A stretch of 64,000 bases of DNA from Kaiparowitsia implicata GSE-PSE-MK54-09C (GTDB taxonomy: Bacteria > Cyanobacteriota > Cyanobacteriia > Elainellales > Elainellaceae): the NCBI GenBank assembly GCA_019359435.1, contig JAHHHI010000103.1:46669-110668 (forward strand), given 5' to 3'. A program made the translations under genes and the position numbers. How positions within the stretch are numbered: the stretch's first letter is position 1; every line of letters begins with the position of its first letter. Below the pieces are notes generated by a model. That model worked only from the letters and a program-made list of their open reading frames with translations. It was not told the origin of the DNA and did no database searches. This document shows positions 16,227 to 24,736 of the stretch, one piece after another.

Positions 16227-17200
16227 GCTACGTTGCTTTGCTCGGGCTTGGGTACTGCCCGCCACCACGCAACCAGATCGCGCAATCCCTGCTCGATTGT
16301 AATCTCCGATCGGAAGCCAAGCATCCGCTCGGCCTTTTCGGTGGATGCCAGACGCCGTGCCACCGGGTTGACCTTACGGGCAGGTGCATGCACAGGCGCC
16401 AGCGAAGACCCCATGGCATCAAGCAATGCATTCGCCAGCTGCTTGAGGCTGATCTCCTTGCCGCTGGCCACGTTGAAAATGGTGTCCGTTGCCGCGGAGT
16501 GCGCGGCCAGGACATTGGCTCGCGCGATGTCGCGGACCTCCACGAAATCCATGGTCTGGGTACCATCTCCCAGAATAACCGGCGGACGGCCTGCAGCAAT
16601 GAGCTCCATCCAACGGATCAAGACTTCGGTATAGGCGCCAAAGGCATCCATGCGGGGGCCGTATACGTTGAAATATCTCAGCGCCACGTAATCGAGCCCG
16701 TACATTTCATTGAAGCTGCGCAGCAGCCCTTCATTGTAGGCCTTCGCCGCCCCGTACATTGTTCGGTTGTTGTAGGGATGATGCTCCTCGGTCGTGGGGA
16801 AGACGTCGGCCGCGCCCAGAACGGAAGCCGAAGAGGCAGCAACGACTTTCTTAACCTTGGCGGCCACCGCCGCCTCGAGTACGTTGAAGGTGCCGGTTGC
16901 CAGCACGTCATGGGCCAGGCGAGGATCTTCGGCGCATTGGGTGATGCGGATGGCGGCCTGGTGAAACACCAGATCCACGCCCCGCATGGTCGACTTCACC
17001 AGGGCTGCGTCGCGAATATCGCCGTGCACAAAGCTCAATGGTGCGCGCTGCCGGGCATCGGCCAAATTGTCCATCCGGCCGCGGACCATATTGTCCAAAA
17101 TGATGATTTCGGATGGCTCTTCGGAAGCCACAATGTCCGCGATGTGAGAGCCGATCAAACCAGCTCCGCCCGTGATCAGTATCCGTTTGCCTTTCATCAT
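16223..17200 (-). CDS. NAD-dependent nucleotide-sugar epimerase/dehydratase (extended SDR, operon gene 5)
   Basis: This is a 325-residue extended short-chain dehydrogenase. The NAD-binding ITGGAGLIGSHIAD is at the N-terminus, the catalytic Tyr and Lys lie in MYGAAKAYNE, the upstream Ser lies in AASSASVLG, and RYFNVYGPRMD follows, all in the usual spacing. It belongs with UDP-sugar 4-epimerases and 4,6-dehydratases; the exact reaction is not decidable by eye. ATG 17200 overlaps the acetyltransferase stop by ATGA, and its own stop overlaps the next start the same way, so the operon is tightly coupled. It most likely supplies the keto-sugar substrate of the downstream aminotransferase. Confidence 0.83.
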   Translation of the reverse strand: MMKGKRILITGGAGLIGSHIADIVASEEPSEIIILDNMVRGRMDNLADARQRAPLSFVHGDIRDAALVKSTMRGVDLVFHQAAIRITQCAEDPRLAHDVLATGTFNVLEAAVAAKVKKVVAASSASVLGAADVFPTTEEHHPYNNRTMYGAAKAYNEGLLRSFNEMYGLDYVALRYFNVYGPRMDAFGAYTEVLIRWMELIAAGRPPVILGDGTQTMDFVEVRDIARANVLAAHSAATDTIFNVASGKEISLKQLANALLDAMGSSLAPVHAPARKVNPVARRLASTEKAERMLGFRSEITIEQGLRDLVAWWRAVPKPEQSNVA

Positions 17201-17895
17201 GACCGCGCTTCCTTTTCTTCATTGCGCATGCGCAAGACCCGCGCCGGTACGCCCGCCGCGATTGCATAGGCAGGAACGTCGCTTGTCACCACCGCCCCGG
17301 CCCCAATGATGGCGCCTTCCCCAATAGTGACGCCGGGAAGGATGGTGGCGTTGGTGCCGATGTCGGCGCCGGCGCCGACACGGACAGGTTTGATTTCCAG
17401 ATCCGTAGCAATAAGGGGTACGTCGATGGGAACGCCGGTATGCTCGGAGCCGAGAACCTTGGCACCTGGCCCCCAGCCCACGTGATTGCCGAGCACCAGA
17501 TTGCGCGCATCAAGAAACGCATGCGGCCCGATCCAGACATGATCACCGATAATGCAGGTGCCGCCGATCCGGCCATGAATAGACGCGTTCGTACCAACAA
17601 AGACATTGGAGCCGATCTCGAAGGTTTCGAGGTGCTTGAAGCTGGCCTGGCTGGCGATCTGGAGCCCCGACCCGCATGTCTTTGCGCCGAGCCGCCACAT
17701 GACGCGGCGCATCAGGGCATCCAGCTGCCCGTCGCCGAGAGCAAAGCGGGAGTACAGGTCTGGCAGCCCAGCGGTACCGTAGGTGCTGCGCAGCCAATTT
17801 GCCAAGCCAACTTCGAACTGCGGGTCTTCCCCAATACCGCGCAGCCCGTGGACAGCGGCAATGTTTGTGCGTCTTTCGATGGGATCAACTGACAT
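17197..17895 (-). CDS. Left-handed beta-helix (hexapeptide) acetyltransferase (operon gene 4)
   Basis: This is a 232-residue protein. After an N-terminal helical region (~70 residues) come hexapeptide repeats characteristic of the left-handed beta-helix acyltransferases (IGSNVFVGTNASIHGRIG, IIGDHVWIGPHAFLDARN, VGAGADIGTNATILPGVTIG, IIGAGAVVTSDVPAYAIAAG). Such enzymes transfer acetyl from acetyl-CoA to amino or hydroxyl groups on sugars; the AGVPARVLR end is typical. The start is ATG 17895, 11 bases inside the end of the aminotransferase gene upstream; longer in-frame starts lie within that gene and add unrelated sequence. It likely N- or O-acetylates a sugar built by the neighbouring enzymes. 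Confidence 0.85.
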   Translation of the reverse strand: MSVDPIERRTNIAAVHGLRGIGEDPQFEVGLANWLRSTYGTAGLPDLYSRFALGDGQLDALMRRVMWRLGAKTCGSGLQIASQASFKHLETFEIGSNVFVGTNASIHGRIGGTCIIGDHVWIGPHAFLDARNLVLGNHVGWGPGAKVLGSEHTGVPIDVPLIATDLEIKPVRVGAGADIGTNATILPGVTIGEGAIIGAGAVVTSDVPAYAIAAGVPARVLRMRNEEKEARS

Positions 17896-18988
17896 AGGCG
17901 TCCTGACCGACAAGCGCACAGACTGTTTCGACCGCGCGCAGGCTGAGTTCTGGATAGATGGGCAGGGAGAGAACGCTGTCGGCCGCCGCTTCAGACGTCG
18001 GGAAGTCCCCGGGGCGGTGCCCGAGATCGGCATAGGCGGGTTGCAAGTGCACTGGCACCGGGTAGTGCAGCCCGGTTTCCACCCCCTCCCGAGCCAGGTA
18101 TTTCTGCAACTGATCGCGATGGGCGGTTCTGACCGCAAAGATATGCCAGACGTGCCGGTTACAAGGCGCCTCGCTTGGGGGTTCGACCGGTGAATTGGCC
18201 AACAGCCGGCCATAGAGTTGGGCGCGCGCCCGCCTTGCCTCGGTCCAGCTTTCGAGCTGGCGCAGTTTGACCCGCAGCGCAGCGCCTTGGATGGCGTCCA
18301 TGCGGTAGTTGTAGCCTTCCATGACATGGTGGTAACGGCGGTCCTGGCCCCAGTCGCGCAACATGCGGATCAAGCGCGCCTGTTCATCGTCGTTGGTGAC
18401 CGCCATGCCGCCTTCGCCGCAAGCACCGAGGTTTTTACCGGGATAAAAGCTGAAGCAGCCCGATAGGCCGATACTGCCGGCGCTCCGCCCATGCTGGCGT
18501 GAGCCATGCGCCTGACAGGCGTCCTCGACAACGGCCAGGCCGTGACGGGTGGCAATGGCCATGATGGCGTCCATATTCGCCATCTGCCCATAGAGATGGA
18601 CAGGTACTATGGCGCGGGTCCGCGGCGTGATTGCCCGCTCAATCCTGGCCGGATCGATGGTAAATGTGGCCGGGTCAATATCCACGAATACCGGCCTGGC
18701 GCCGATGTAACGAATGGCCGCCGCCGTGGCGATAAAGGTGAAAGGGGTCGTGATGACCTCGTCCCCGGCGGTGACACCAGCAGCAAGCAGGGCCAGGTGC
18801 AGGGCACTGGTACCCGTGTTCACCGCAATAGCGTGCCGCACGCCGCAGGCCGCCGCGAACTCGGTTTCGAAGGCTGCGACCTCTTCGCCCAGCACATAGC
18901 GCCCGGAACGCAGAACGTTAAGCACAGCCGCTTCGATGTCGGGAGCAATGCTGGCATATTGCTGCTTGAGATCGAGAAACGCGATCAT
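17885..18988 (-). CDS. DegT-family UDP-sugar aminotransferase, WlbC/WbpE-like (operon gene 3)
   Basis: This is a 367-residue PLP aminotransferase. The N-terminus [60 protein letters not shown] and the PLP lysine in FSFYPGKNLGACGEGG are all present. The FLDLKxQY start is characteristic of the WlbC/WbpE subgroup that aminates the 3-keto position of UDP-GlcNAc-3-uluronate. The neighbours support this: a Gfo/Idh/MocA dehydrogenase precedes it (ATGA-type overlap) and a WbpD/WlbB-like acetyltransferase begins the operon. Together they fit synthesis of a UDP-2,3-diacetamido-2,3-dideoxy-glucuronate type sugar. The C6 dehydrogenase needed for that route is not evident nearby. Confidence 0.86.
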   Translation of the reverse strand: MIAFLDLKQQYASIAPDIEAAVLNVLRSGRYVLGEEVAAFETEFAAACGVRHAIAVNTGTSALHLALLAAGVTAGDEVITTPFTFIATAAAIRYIGARPVFVDIDPATFTIDPARIERAITPRTRAIVPVHLYGQMANMDAIMAIATRHGLAVVEDACQAHGSRQHGRSAGSIGLSGCFSFYPGKNLGACGEGGMAVTNDDEQARLIRMLRDWGQDRRYHHVMEGYNYRMDAIQGAALRVKLRQLESWTEARRARAQLYGRLLANSPVEPPSEAPCNRHVWHIFAVRTAHRDQLQKYLAREGVETGLHYPVPVHLQPAYADLGHRPGDFPTSEAAADSVLSLPIYPELSLRAVETVCALVGQDAYVS

Positions 18989-20022
18989 GCCGGCACCAGA
19001 TCCTTCGGGAGCTCGACAACGGCGCCATGGCTGGCCATGGACTTGGTCGCGGCCTCCAGAATGCGCACGACCCTGAGACCGGCAGCACCATCGGCCGTTG
19101 GCTGGGTGCCGCTTTCAACACAGGCCACAAATTCACTCAGCTCGGACCCAAGCGCCTCCGAAACATCGAGCTGGGGCGCAAACATGTCCCCGGCCCGGTA
19201 GCCGATGCGCATCTGTTTCTTGCGCTCGCTGGCTTTTGGCGCCATCGGGTCCAGTGTAATGCCACGGTCGTAGACCTTGATCTTTTCGCTGGGCTCCAGA
19301 TCGTCGTAGACGACCATTTTGTTGCTGCCGCCAATTAGGGTTCGCCGCACCTTCACCGGGGCCAGCCAGTTGACGTGCACATGCGCCATCAGCTTGCAGT
19401 CGAAATGGAGGTTGAGGTAGGCGATGTTTTCGGGCTGGCCGGCTACGTGCGCCATGCCCGTAGCGGACACTGCGCGCGGGCGCGCGCCCAGCACGTAGTC
19501 CATGATCGACAGGTCATGCACCGCCAGATCCCACATGACGCTGACGTCGTGCTGGAACAGGCCCAGGTTCACCCGCACGGAGTCGTAGTAATAGATCTCG
19601 CCCAGATCCTTCTGGATGATGTCGCGCAGTTTCTTGACCGCGCCGGTATGGATGAAGGTGTGATCGACGGCGACAACAAGACCGCGCCGATCCGCCTCCT
19701 CGATGAGTCGTTCAGCCTGCTGGGTGGTCGCCGTTATCGGCTTCTCTACAAAGACGCTCTTGCCGGCGCGCAGGGCCTGCATTGCCAGTTTAAAATGGGT
19801 CGAGACGGGGGTGGCAATGGCAACGGCGTCAACTCGTGGATCGTTCAGGATTTGGTTGAAGTCGTCGGTGATCTCGACCGCCGGATAGCGGAGGCGCAAC
19901 CGGGCCAGGCGCTCGGTGCGCAGGTCACAGACCCAGTGCACCTGTACCCCAGGTACGTCGTAAAAGTTCCGGACGAGATTGGGACCCCAATATCCGTAGC
20001 CGATGACCCCGATGCCTACCAT
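18985..20022 (-). CDS. Gfo/Idh/MocA-family sugar dehydrogenase, WlbA/WbpB-like (operon gene 2)
   Basis: This is a 345-residue NAD(P)-dependent oxidoreductase. It has the Rossmann start [17 protein letters not shown], the family EKPI motif in [15 protein letters not shown], a VDHTFIHTG segment, and [15 protein letters not shown] near the active site. WlbA/WbpB enzymes oxidise C3 of UDP-GlcNAc-uronate to the 3-keto sugar for transamination, and the adjacent aminotransferase and acetyltransferase match that pathway exactly in order. Its start lies within the last bases of the acetyltransferase gene upstream (7-base overlap), so translation is coupled. Confidence 0.86.
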   Translation of the reverse strand: MVGIGVIGYGYWGPNLVRNFYDVPGVQVHWVCDLRTERLARLRLRYPAVEITDDFNQILNDPRVDAVAIATPVSTHFKLAMQALRAGKSVFVEKPITATTQQAERLIEEADRRGLVVAVDHTFIHTGAVKKLRDIIQKDLGEIYYYDSVRVNLGLFQHDVSVMWDLAVHDLSIMDYVLGARPRAVSATGMAHVAGQPENIAYLNLHFDCKLMAHVHVNWLAPVKVRRTLIGGSNKMVVYDDLEPSEKIKVYDRGITLDPMAPKASERKKQMRIGYRAGDMFAPQLDVSEALGSELSEFVACVESGTQPTADGAAGLRVVRILEAATKSMASHGAVVELPKDLVPA

Positions 20023-20513
20023 TGGTGCAGCCCTTGTTGTTGTGTGGATTTGCTGGAGGAAACGACCTGTCGCGCCGGCACGCCAACAACCAATGCTCCG
20101 GGCGGCACGTCGTGGGTGACTACGGCTCCGGCACCGACCAAGGCCCCCTCGCCGATGGTCAGCCCAGCCAGGATCGTTGCATTGCTGCCAATCGAGGCGT
20201 TGCGGCGCACGATGGTTGGCACCACGGCCCAGTCGTCGCTGCCCTGCACTTCGCCTGTACTGGTCGTCGCCCGCGGATATGGGTCGTTGGTGAACATCAC
20301 CCCATGCCCGATGAAGACGCGATCCTCAACGGTGACGCCTTCACAGATGAAGCTGTGGCTGGAGATCTTGCAGTTGCTGCCAATCACCACGTTTTTCTGG
20401 ATTTCCACGAACGCACCGATACGGCTCCCCGGCCCGATGGAGCAATCGTAGAGATTAACCAACTCGGGCTGATGGATTACGGCGCCTTCCCCCAGAATGA
20501 CCCGCTTTAGCAT
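20016..20513 (-). CDS. Hexapeptide N-acetyltransferase, WlbB/WbpD-like (operon gene 1)
   Basis: This 165-residue protein is almost entirely left-handed beta-helix: [79 protein letters not shown]. The [14 protein letters not shown] loop is characteristic of the WlbB/WbpD N-acetyltransferases that acetylate the 3-amino group made by WlbC/WbpE. The start ATG 20513 (MLKRV) has GGGAT about 7 bases upstream; ATG 20537 adds eight residues without a site. This is the first gene of a six-gene minus-strand operon whose members all overlap or nearly overlap. Confidence 0.87.
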   Translation of the reverse strand: MLKRVILGEGAVIHQPELVNLYDCSIGPGSRIGAFVEIQKNVVIGSNCKISSHSFICEGVTVEDRVFIGHGVMFTNDPYPRATTSTGEVQGSDDWAVVPTIVRRNASIGSNATILAGLTIGEGALVGAGAVVTHDVPPGALVVGVPARQVVSSSKSTQQQGLHQW

Positions 20514-20857
20514 TTGGCAATCCCAGTCCTGGTCCATGGAACGCGCGGTTGATCACGCTCGTCATCTGAACGCTAGCAGGCCACAGGACGGCGGCAATTT
20601 CACAATGTAGCTAGAGAGTTAGGTCGCTTTGGGGGTGCGTGATCCAAGTTCCTATCCGCGGGTGAGCTAACATCGCCAAACATAATCAGAATGATCTATT
20701 CCGGCTTACCCCCCTCCCCATTCTTAGTTGCCATAGGTCAGTTGGTATTTCTCGCGGGATCGGAGAAGTTATCGGGCGAACCGCAAGCTTCTATCTGAAA
20801 TGTCCATAATTGGGACACCTTTGACTCCTTTAAGACGGCGCCAGTGCTAGCGGGGCA
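20514..20857. other. Divergent promoter region, 344 bp
   Basis: This region separates the amino-sugar operon (minus) from the PrsD-like gene (plus). A partial dyad TGTCC-ATAATTG-GGACA lies near 20800-20816, about 45 bases before the GTG start, and could be an operator. No gene is supported; the sequence is more AT-rich than the coding flanks. Confidence 0.45.
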
Positions 20858-22603
20858 GTGTTGGCACCCGACGAAAGGGCGGTGACGACTATCCTACGCG
20901 CAATTGAATCCAAGCCTTTGAACGACTTGATCTATTTGGCGCGCAGCCAGATGGCTGTGCTGTTCGCTCTTAGTATCACGTCGAACGTCTTGATGCTGAC
21001 TGGCTCGATTTTCATGCTGCAGGTCTATGACCGCGTCTTGCCCAGCCGATCGACCTCGACCCTGGTAGCGCTGACAGGACTTGTCGTGCTGTTGTATGGG
21101 TTTTATGCCCTTATCGAATGGATTAGAGCGCGTATGGCGATCCGCTTTGGGGGACTGGTGCATGACCGTTTTGCCAGGAACGCGTTTCAGACCGCGGTGC
21201 GGCTGAAGGTCATGGAAGGGCATGGGCTCCGCGCCAACCCGGTTCAGGATCTGGACGTTCTCCGTCAGTTCATTTCCGGCCCAGGTCCGATCTCGCTGCT
21301 GGATCTGCCGTGGATACCGATCTACATGGTCTTCGCCTTTTTCCTGCATCCCGTGCTCGGCGCCTTCACGCTGTTGGGCGCAGTCTTTATCGCGGCACTG
21401 CTTGTAATCAACGAACTTCACTCCCGCCGTCCGGGGCTAATGGCGACCGCCGCGGCCAATGAGCGGGGTGCGTTGACCGACAATGCGGAGTCCAGCGCGG
21501 AGTCGATCACGGCCATGGGCATGCTTGATGCGATAACCAATCGCTGGTGGCATGCGGCCAGGCACTTGGCCAATACCCAACAGTACTCGGCTGATCGCAC
21601 GGCATTCTATTCCTCGATCACCAAGGGAACGCGCTATCTGCTGCAATCGGCGGTGTTGGCCGTTGGCGCTTACCTCGTCATTCAAGGGGAGATCACTGGT
21701 GGCCTGATGATTGCGGCCTCGATCCTGACCTCACGCGCGCTAGCGCCGATCGAACAAGTGGTTTCGCAGTGGCGCGGGTTTGTGAATGCGCGACAGGCCG
21801 CTGCCCGCCTATTCCAGATTTTGCCCCTCAGCGAGATGCCCGCGCGACCGACTGAATTGCCGCTGCCGACCGAAACCTTGATCGTGGACCAGCTGGCTGC
21901 CGGCCCAGATCCGCGCCTGGCTCCCCTTGTCCAAGATGTAAGCTTTGAGCTCGTGGCGGGGGATGGCCTTGGGATAATCGGCCCTTCGGGATCCGGCAAA
22001 TCCTCAATTGCCCGAGCCCTGGTCGGTGTCTGGCCCGTTCTTCGCGGATCGGTCAGGCTCGATGGCTCGGAACTCTCGCACTTTGATCCCAGGCTCCTGG
22101 GGCACACGGTCGGCTATCTACCTCAGGCGGTCGAGCTGCTGGACGGCACAATTGCCGACAATATCGGTCGGTTCAGCCCTAGCCAGGACACCGGGGCCAT
22201 CCTCAACGCCGCAAAGTCCGCCCGTGTGCACGACTTCATCATCACGCTACCCGAAGGGTATGATACCCGTATTGGCGACCGGGGCTCGATGCTCTCGGCG
22301 GGCCAGCGCCAGCGCATAGGGCTGGCGCGGGCCCTCTACCGCAACCCCTTTCTACTGGTTCTGGATGAACCAAACTCGAACCTGGACATGGAAGGCGATC
22401 AGGCGCTGACAGCCGCGATTTTGGATGCGCGCGACCGTGGCGCCATTGTTGTGGTGGTGGCGCACAGGCCAAGCGCCGTCGAGGCGCTCAACAAGGTGTT
22501 GTTCATGCGCGAGGGCCGTCCCGCGGCCTTTGGCAACAAGGAAGCCGTGTTGCGGCAAATCTCCCTGCCCCCCACCACGATCGATAGGAAAAAAAGTGCC
22601 TAG
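20858..22603 (+). CDS. prsD: Type I secretion system ABC transporter, PrsD-like
   Basis: This 581-residue fused permease/ATPase is the inner-membrane engine of a type I secretion system. The N-terminal half has a six-helix ABC exporter core (LFALSITSNVLMLTGSIFMLQVYDRVLPS is the characteristic first helix, here cited in part). The ATPase shows Walker A GPSGSGKS (~375-382), signature LSAGQRQRIGLARAL (~479, Ala replacing the usual Gly as is common in this subgroup), Walker B LLVLDEPNSNLD and switch His in VVVAHRPSAV. No C39-like N-terminal domain is present, which separates it from HlyB types and matches PrsD/AprD/HasD exporters of RTX proteins. The start is GTG; GTG 20882 is an alternative. It overlaps the PrsE gene by 8 bases. 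The RTX protein at 11179-13065 is the obvious cargo. Confidence 0.9.
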   Translation: MLAPDERAVTTILRAIESKPLNDLIYLARSQMAVLFALSITSNVLMLTGSIFMLQVYDRVLPSRSTSTLVALTGLVVLLYGFYALIEWIRARMAIRFGGLVHDRFARNAFQTAVRLKVMEGHGLRANPVQDLDVLRQFISGPGPISLLDLPWIPIYMVFAFFLHPVLGAFTLLGAVFIAALLVINELHSRRPGLMATAAANERGALTDNAESSAESITAMGMLDAITNRWWHAARHLANTQQYSADRTAFYSSITKGTRYLLQSAVLAVGAYLVIQGEITGGLMIAASILTSRALAPIEQVVSQWRGFVNARQAAARLFQILPLSEMPARPTELPLPTETLIVDQLAAGPDPRLAPLVQDVSFELVAGDGLGIIGPSGSGKSSIARALVGVWPVLRGSVRLDGSELSHFDPRLLGHTVGYLPQAVELLDGTIADNIGRFSPSQDTGAILNAAKSARVHDFIITLPEGYDTRIGDRGSMLSAGQRQRIGLARALYRNPFLLVLDEPNSNLDMEGDQALTAAILDARDRGAIVVVVAHRPSAVEALNKVLFMREGRPAAFGNKEAVLRQISLPPTTIDRKKSA

Positions 22604-23933
22604 TCCGTTGATTACTGGCGCCCCGGTTGGAGGGTACTCCAACCAAAACCTTATTAGCCTTCGCCAGCACAGCTTGCTTGGCCTCGGAGTGATGGCGGCC
22701 CTGGTTGTCGGGCTGGGCGGGTGGTCGTCGACAACCAAGGTCGAGGGCGCCATCATTGCCACCGGCGCGGTCGTGTCCGAGAGTGGTTCGCGGAAGGTTC
22801 AGCACCCCGAAGGTGGCATTGTTCGCCAAATCCTGGTGCAGAACAATCAACAGGTGGAGGCTGGCCAGTTACTGCTTACTCTCGATGACGTTTCGCTTCG
22901 TGCCGAGCTGGAGGTCGTGCTGTCGCAGTTGCGCGAGGGCCTTGGCGCCAAGGCCCGGCTGACCGCCGAAAGCACTGGCGCTTCAGCGATTGAACTTCCC
23001 GAGGTGGCGGGGCACTGGCCCCCCGATCCCAAGCTGTCAGCTGTGTTGGGCGAGCAACAGAGTCTGCGGCTGTCGCGTGCGAAGTCGCTCGAAAGCGAGG
23101 TTGCCCGACTGAATGAACTCATCGGCGAGAAACAATCGGTCATTGAAGGCTATAGGGCCCAGTTGGAAGCCTACACCAGGCAGATGAATCTGGTTCGCGA
23201 TGAAGTGGCCCAGCAGACCGATCTGTTCTCCAAGGAGCTAGTTTCCAATCAACGGCTTAACGAGATGAAGCGCAACGAGGCAGAGCTCTCCGGCCAGGTG
23301 CTCAATGTGCAGGCCTCGATCGCGGCAACCGAGGCCTCCATCTCGGAATTGAGAATGCAGGCGGATCAGATCGGAACCGATTTCCAGGCCGAGGCGCTAG
23401 CAGAGCTGCAGACGGTCTCCCAGACAGTGGCCGAGTTGATGCAGAAGATGATTGCGGCCAGAGCCCGGCTATCCCGCCTGGAAGTAAGGGCTCCAATTGC
23501 CGGAACGGTGCACGAGTCCATCGTGCAGACCGTTGGGGGCGTGGTTTCGCCGGTTGATACGTTGATGCTTGTCGTGCCGCAAGAAACCCAGCTCAAGGTT
23601 GACATGCGCGTGAGCCCTCTCGAGGTCAGCAAGCTCCATGTTGGTCAGTCGGCCGAGGTCCGCATGTTGAATTTCGACACTCAGACCACGCCCAACCTGG
23701 AAGGCCGCGTCGATAGCATATCGCCCGACTTGGTGCGGGACTCCGCGACGGGCGTACAGTACTATTCTGTCCGCGTTGATATTGCTGACACAGAACGCGA
23801 CAAGTTGCCCGACGGGGCGGCGCTTGTGCCGGGCATGCCTGCGGAAAGCTTCTTCCAGACCGGCGAGCGAACCGTGTGGTCCTATTTGATGGCGCCAATC
23901 CAGGACCGGCTCAGCCATACATTCCGCGAGTAG
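22596..23933 (+). CDS. prsE: Type I secretion membrane-fusion (adaptor) protein, PrsE/HlyD-like
   Basis: This is a 445-residue HlyD-family adaptor. A short cytoplasmic N-terminus is followed by one membrane helix (LLGLGVMAALVVGLGGW), a lipoyl-like half (GAVVSESGSRKVQHPEGG), a long coiled-coil hairpin (~125-300, with repeated Glu/Leu/Gln heptads), the second lipoyl half (RLEVRAPIAGTVHESIV) and beta-barrel regions. GTG 22596 is chosen because AGGA precedes it at normal spacing and it overlaps the PrsD stop; earlier in-frame starts lie deep inside PrsD. With the ABC protein it would form a periplasm-spanning channel to a TolC-like outer-membrane partner that is not in this window. Confidence 0.9.
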   Translation: MPSPLITGAPVGGYSNQNLISLRQHSLLGLGVMAALVVGLGGWSSTTKVEGAIIATGAVVSESGSRKVQHPEGGIVRQILVQNNQQVEAGQLLLTLDDVSLRAELEVVLSQLREGLGAKARLTAESTGASAIELPEVAGHWPPDPKLSAVLGEQQSLRLSRAKSLESEVARLNELIGEKQSVIEGYRAQLEAYTRQMNLVRDEVAQQTDLFSKELVSNQRLNEMKRNEAELSGQVLNVQASIAATEASISELRMQADQIGTDFQAEALAELQTVSQTVAELMQKMIAARARLSRLEVRAPIAGTVHESIVQTVGGVVSPVDTLMLVVPQETQLKVDMRVSPLEVSKLHVGQSAEVRMLNFDTQTTPNLEGRVDSISPDLVRDSATGVQYYSVRVDIADTERDKLPDGAALVPGMPAESFFQTGERTVWSYLMAPIQDRLSHTFRE

Positions 23934-23944
23934 GACGCCGGCCG

Positions 23945-24727
23945 TTACGCCAGGAAATCGGCGTATGCCTCTGTTCTGTAGCGGCACTTGTTGAGTACAA
24001 CGCCAAGCAGTTTTGTCCGGGACTGCAGCAGGCGTTCGCAAACGTCGATGTCGGCGACGGTATTAAAATCCGCGCCAACCACAAGCAGCGAAGCCTCGAC
24101 CAGCGGCAGGAGCCCGAGGCAGTCGTCGCCGGCCAGCAGCGGCGGCAAATTGTAGATAACAATATTGGCTGCGAGATCGTCGCGCATGAGCTCCAGCATA
24201 TGCGCAGCGCCGCTGCTGTGTAGGACCTCAGTTAGGTCGCGGCCGCCCGGCTCCAGGCTGGCTCCTATCGCCAGGTTATCTCCCAGGCGGACAAAGAAAT
24301 CCTCGATCAGGCACTGCCCTCGCAGAAACTCGTCGATGGAATACTGGCCTTTGTGAGCCAACATCTGAGCCAGCCGTGGGCTGCGCAAGTCAAGGTCGAC
24401 TAGCACCACACGCAATTTCTCATGCTTGCTGAGACTGATGGCCAGATTGGCAGCAACCGTCGACTTGCCGCCGCCGGCAACCGGAGCAGTGATGCCGATC
24501 GTGCGCCAGTTTTCCTCCCGAGCGCTCTTGAGAACCTTGGTGCGCATAATGTCGAACGCAACCGCGGCGGGATGGCGTCGCTTGAGTGAGACGATCCGCT
24601 CCCAGCACATCGTTTTGGAGTCGACCTGCAGCGCCGCGAGCCTGGACCAGGATGATATGCCCGTGTCGAAGGTCTGCAATTGGGAGCCTCTCCCATCATG
24701 AGTCGGGATCTTGGTGTATGCGGTCAT
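23945..24727 (-). CDS. BY-kinase-like ATPase (CpsD/Wzc C-terminal type), partner of the Wzz protein
   Basis: This is a 260-residue P-loop protein with the arrangement of bacterial tyrosine kinases that control polysaccharide chain length: Walker A APVAGGGKSTVAANLA, Walker A' VVLVDLDLRSPRLA, and a Walker B-like VIYNLPPLLAGDD. The C-terminus has only two tyrosines (CRYRTEAYADFLA) instead of the usual Tyr-rich cluster, so strong autophosphorylation is doubtful. It lacks the membrane domain; that part is encoded separately just upstream (24737-26263), 9 bases away, giving a split Wzc-like system as in Gram-positive CpsC/CpsD. Likely role: ATP-dependent regulation of polymer length and export. Confidence 0.83.
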   Translation of the reverse strand: MTAYTKIPTHDGRGSQLQTFDTGISSWSRLAALQVDSKTMCWERIVSLKRRHPAAVAFDIMRTKVLKSAREENWRTIGITAPVAGGGKSTVAANLAISLSKHEKLRVVLVDLDLRSPRLAQMLAHKGQYSIDEFLRGQCLIEDFFVRLGDNLAIGASLEPGGRDLTEVLHSSGAAHMLELMRDDLAANIVIYNLPPLLAGDDCLGLLPLVEASLLVVGADFNTVADIDVCERLLQSRTKLLGVVLNKCRYRTEAYADFLA

Positions 24728-24736
24728 AGAGTTTCC

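Noticed and set aside
19375..20451. 358-residue plus-strand frame antisense to the Gfo/Idh and acetyltransferase genes
   Set aside because: Crosses two strongly supported genes, no domain pattern.
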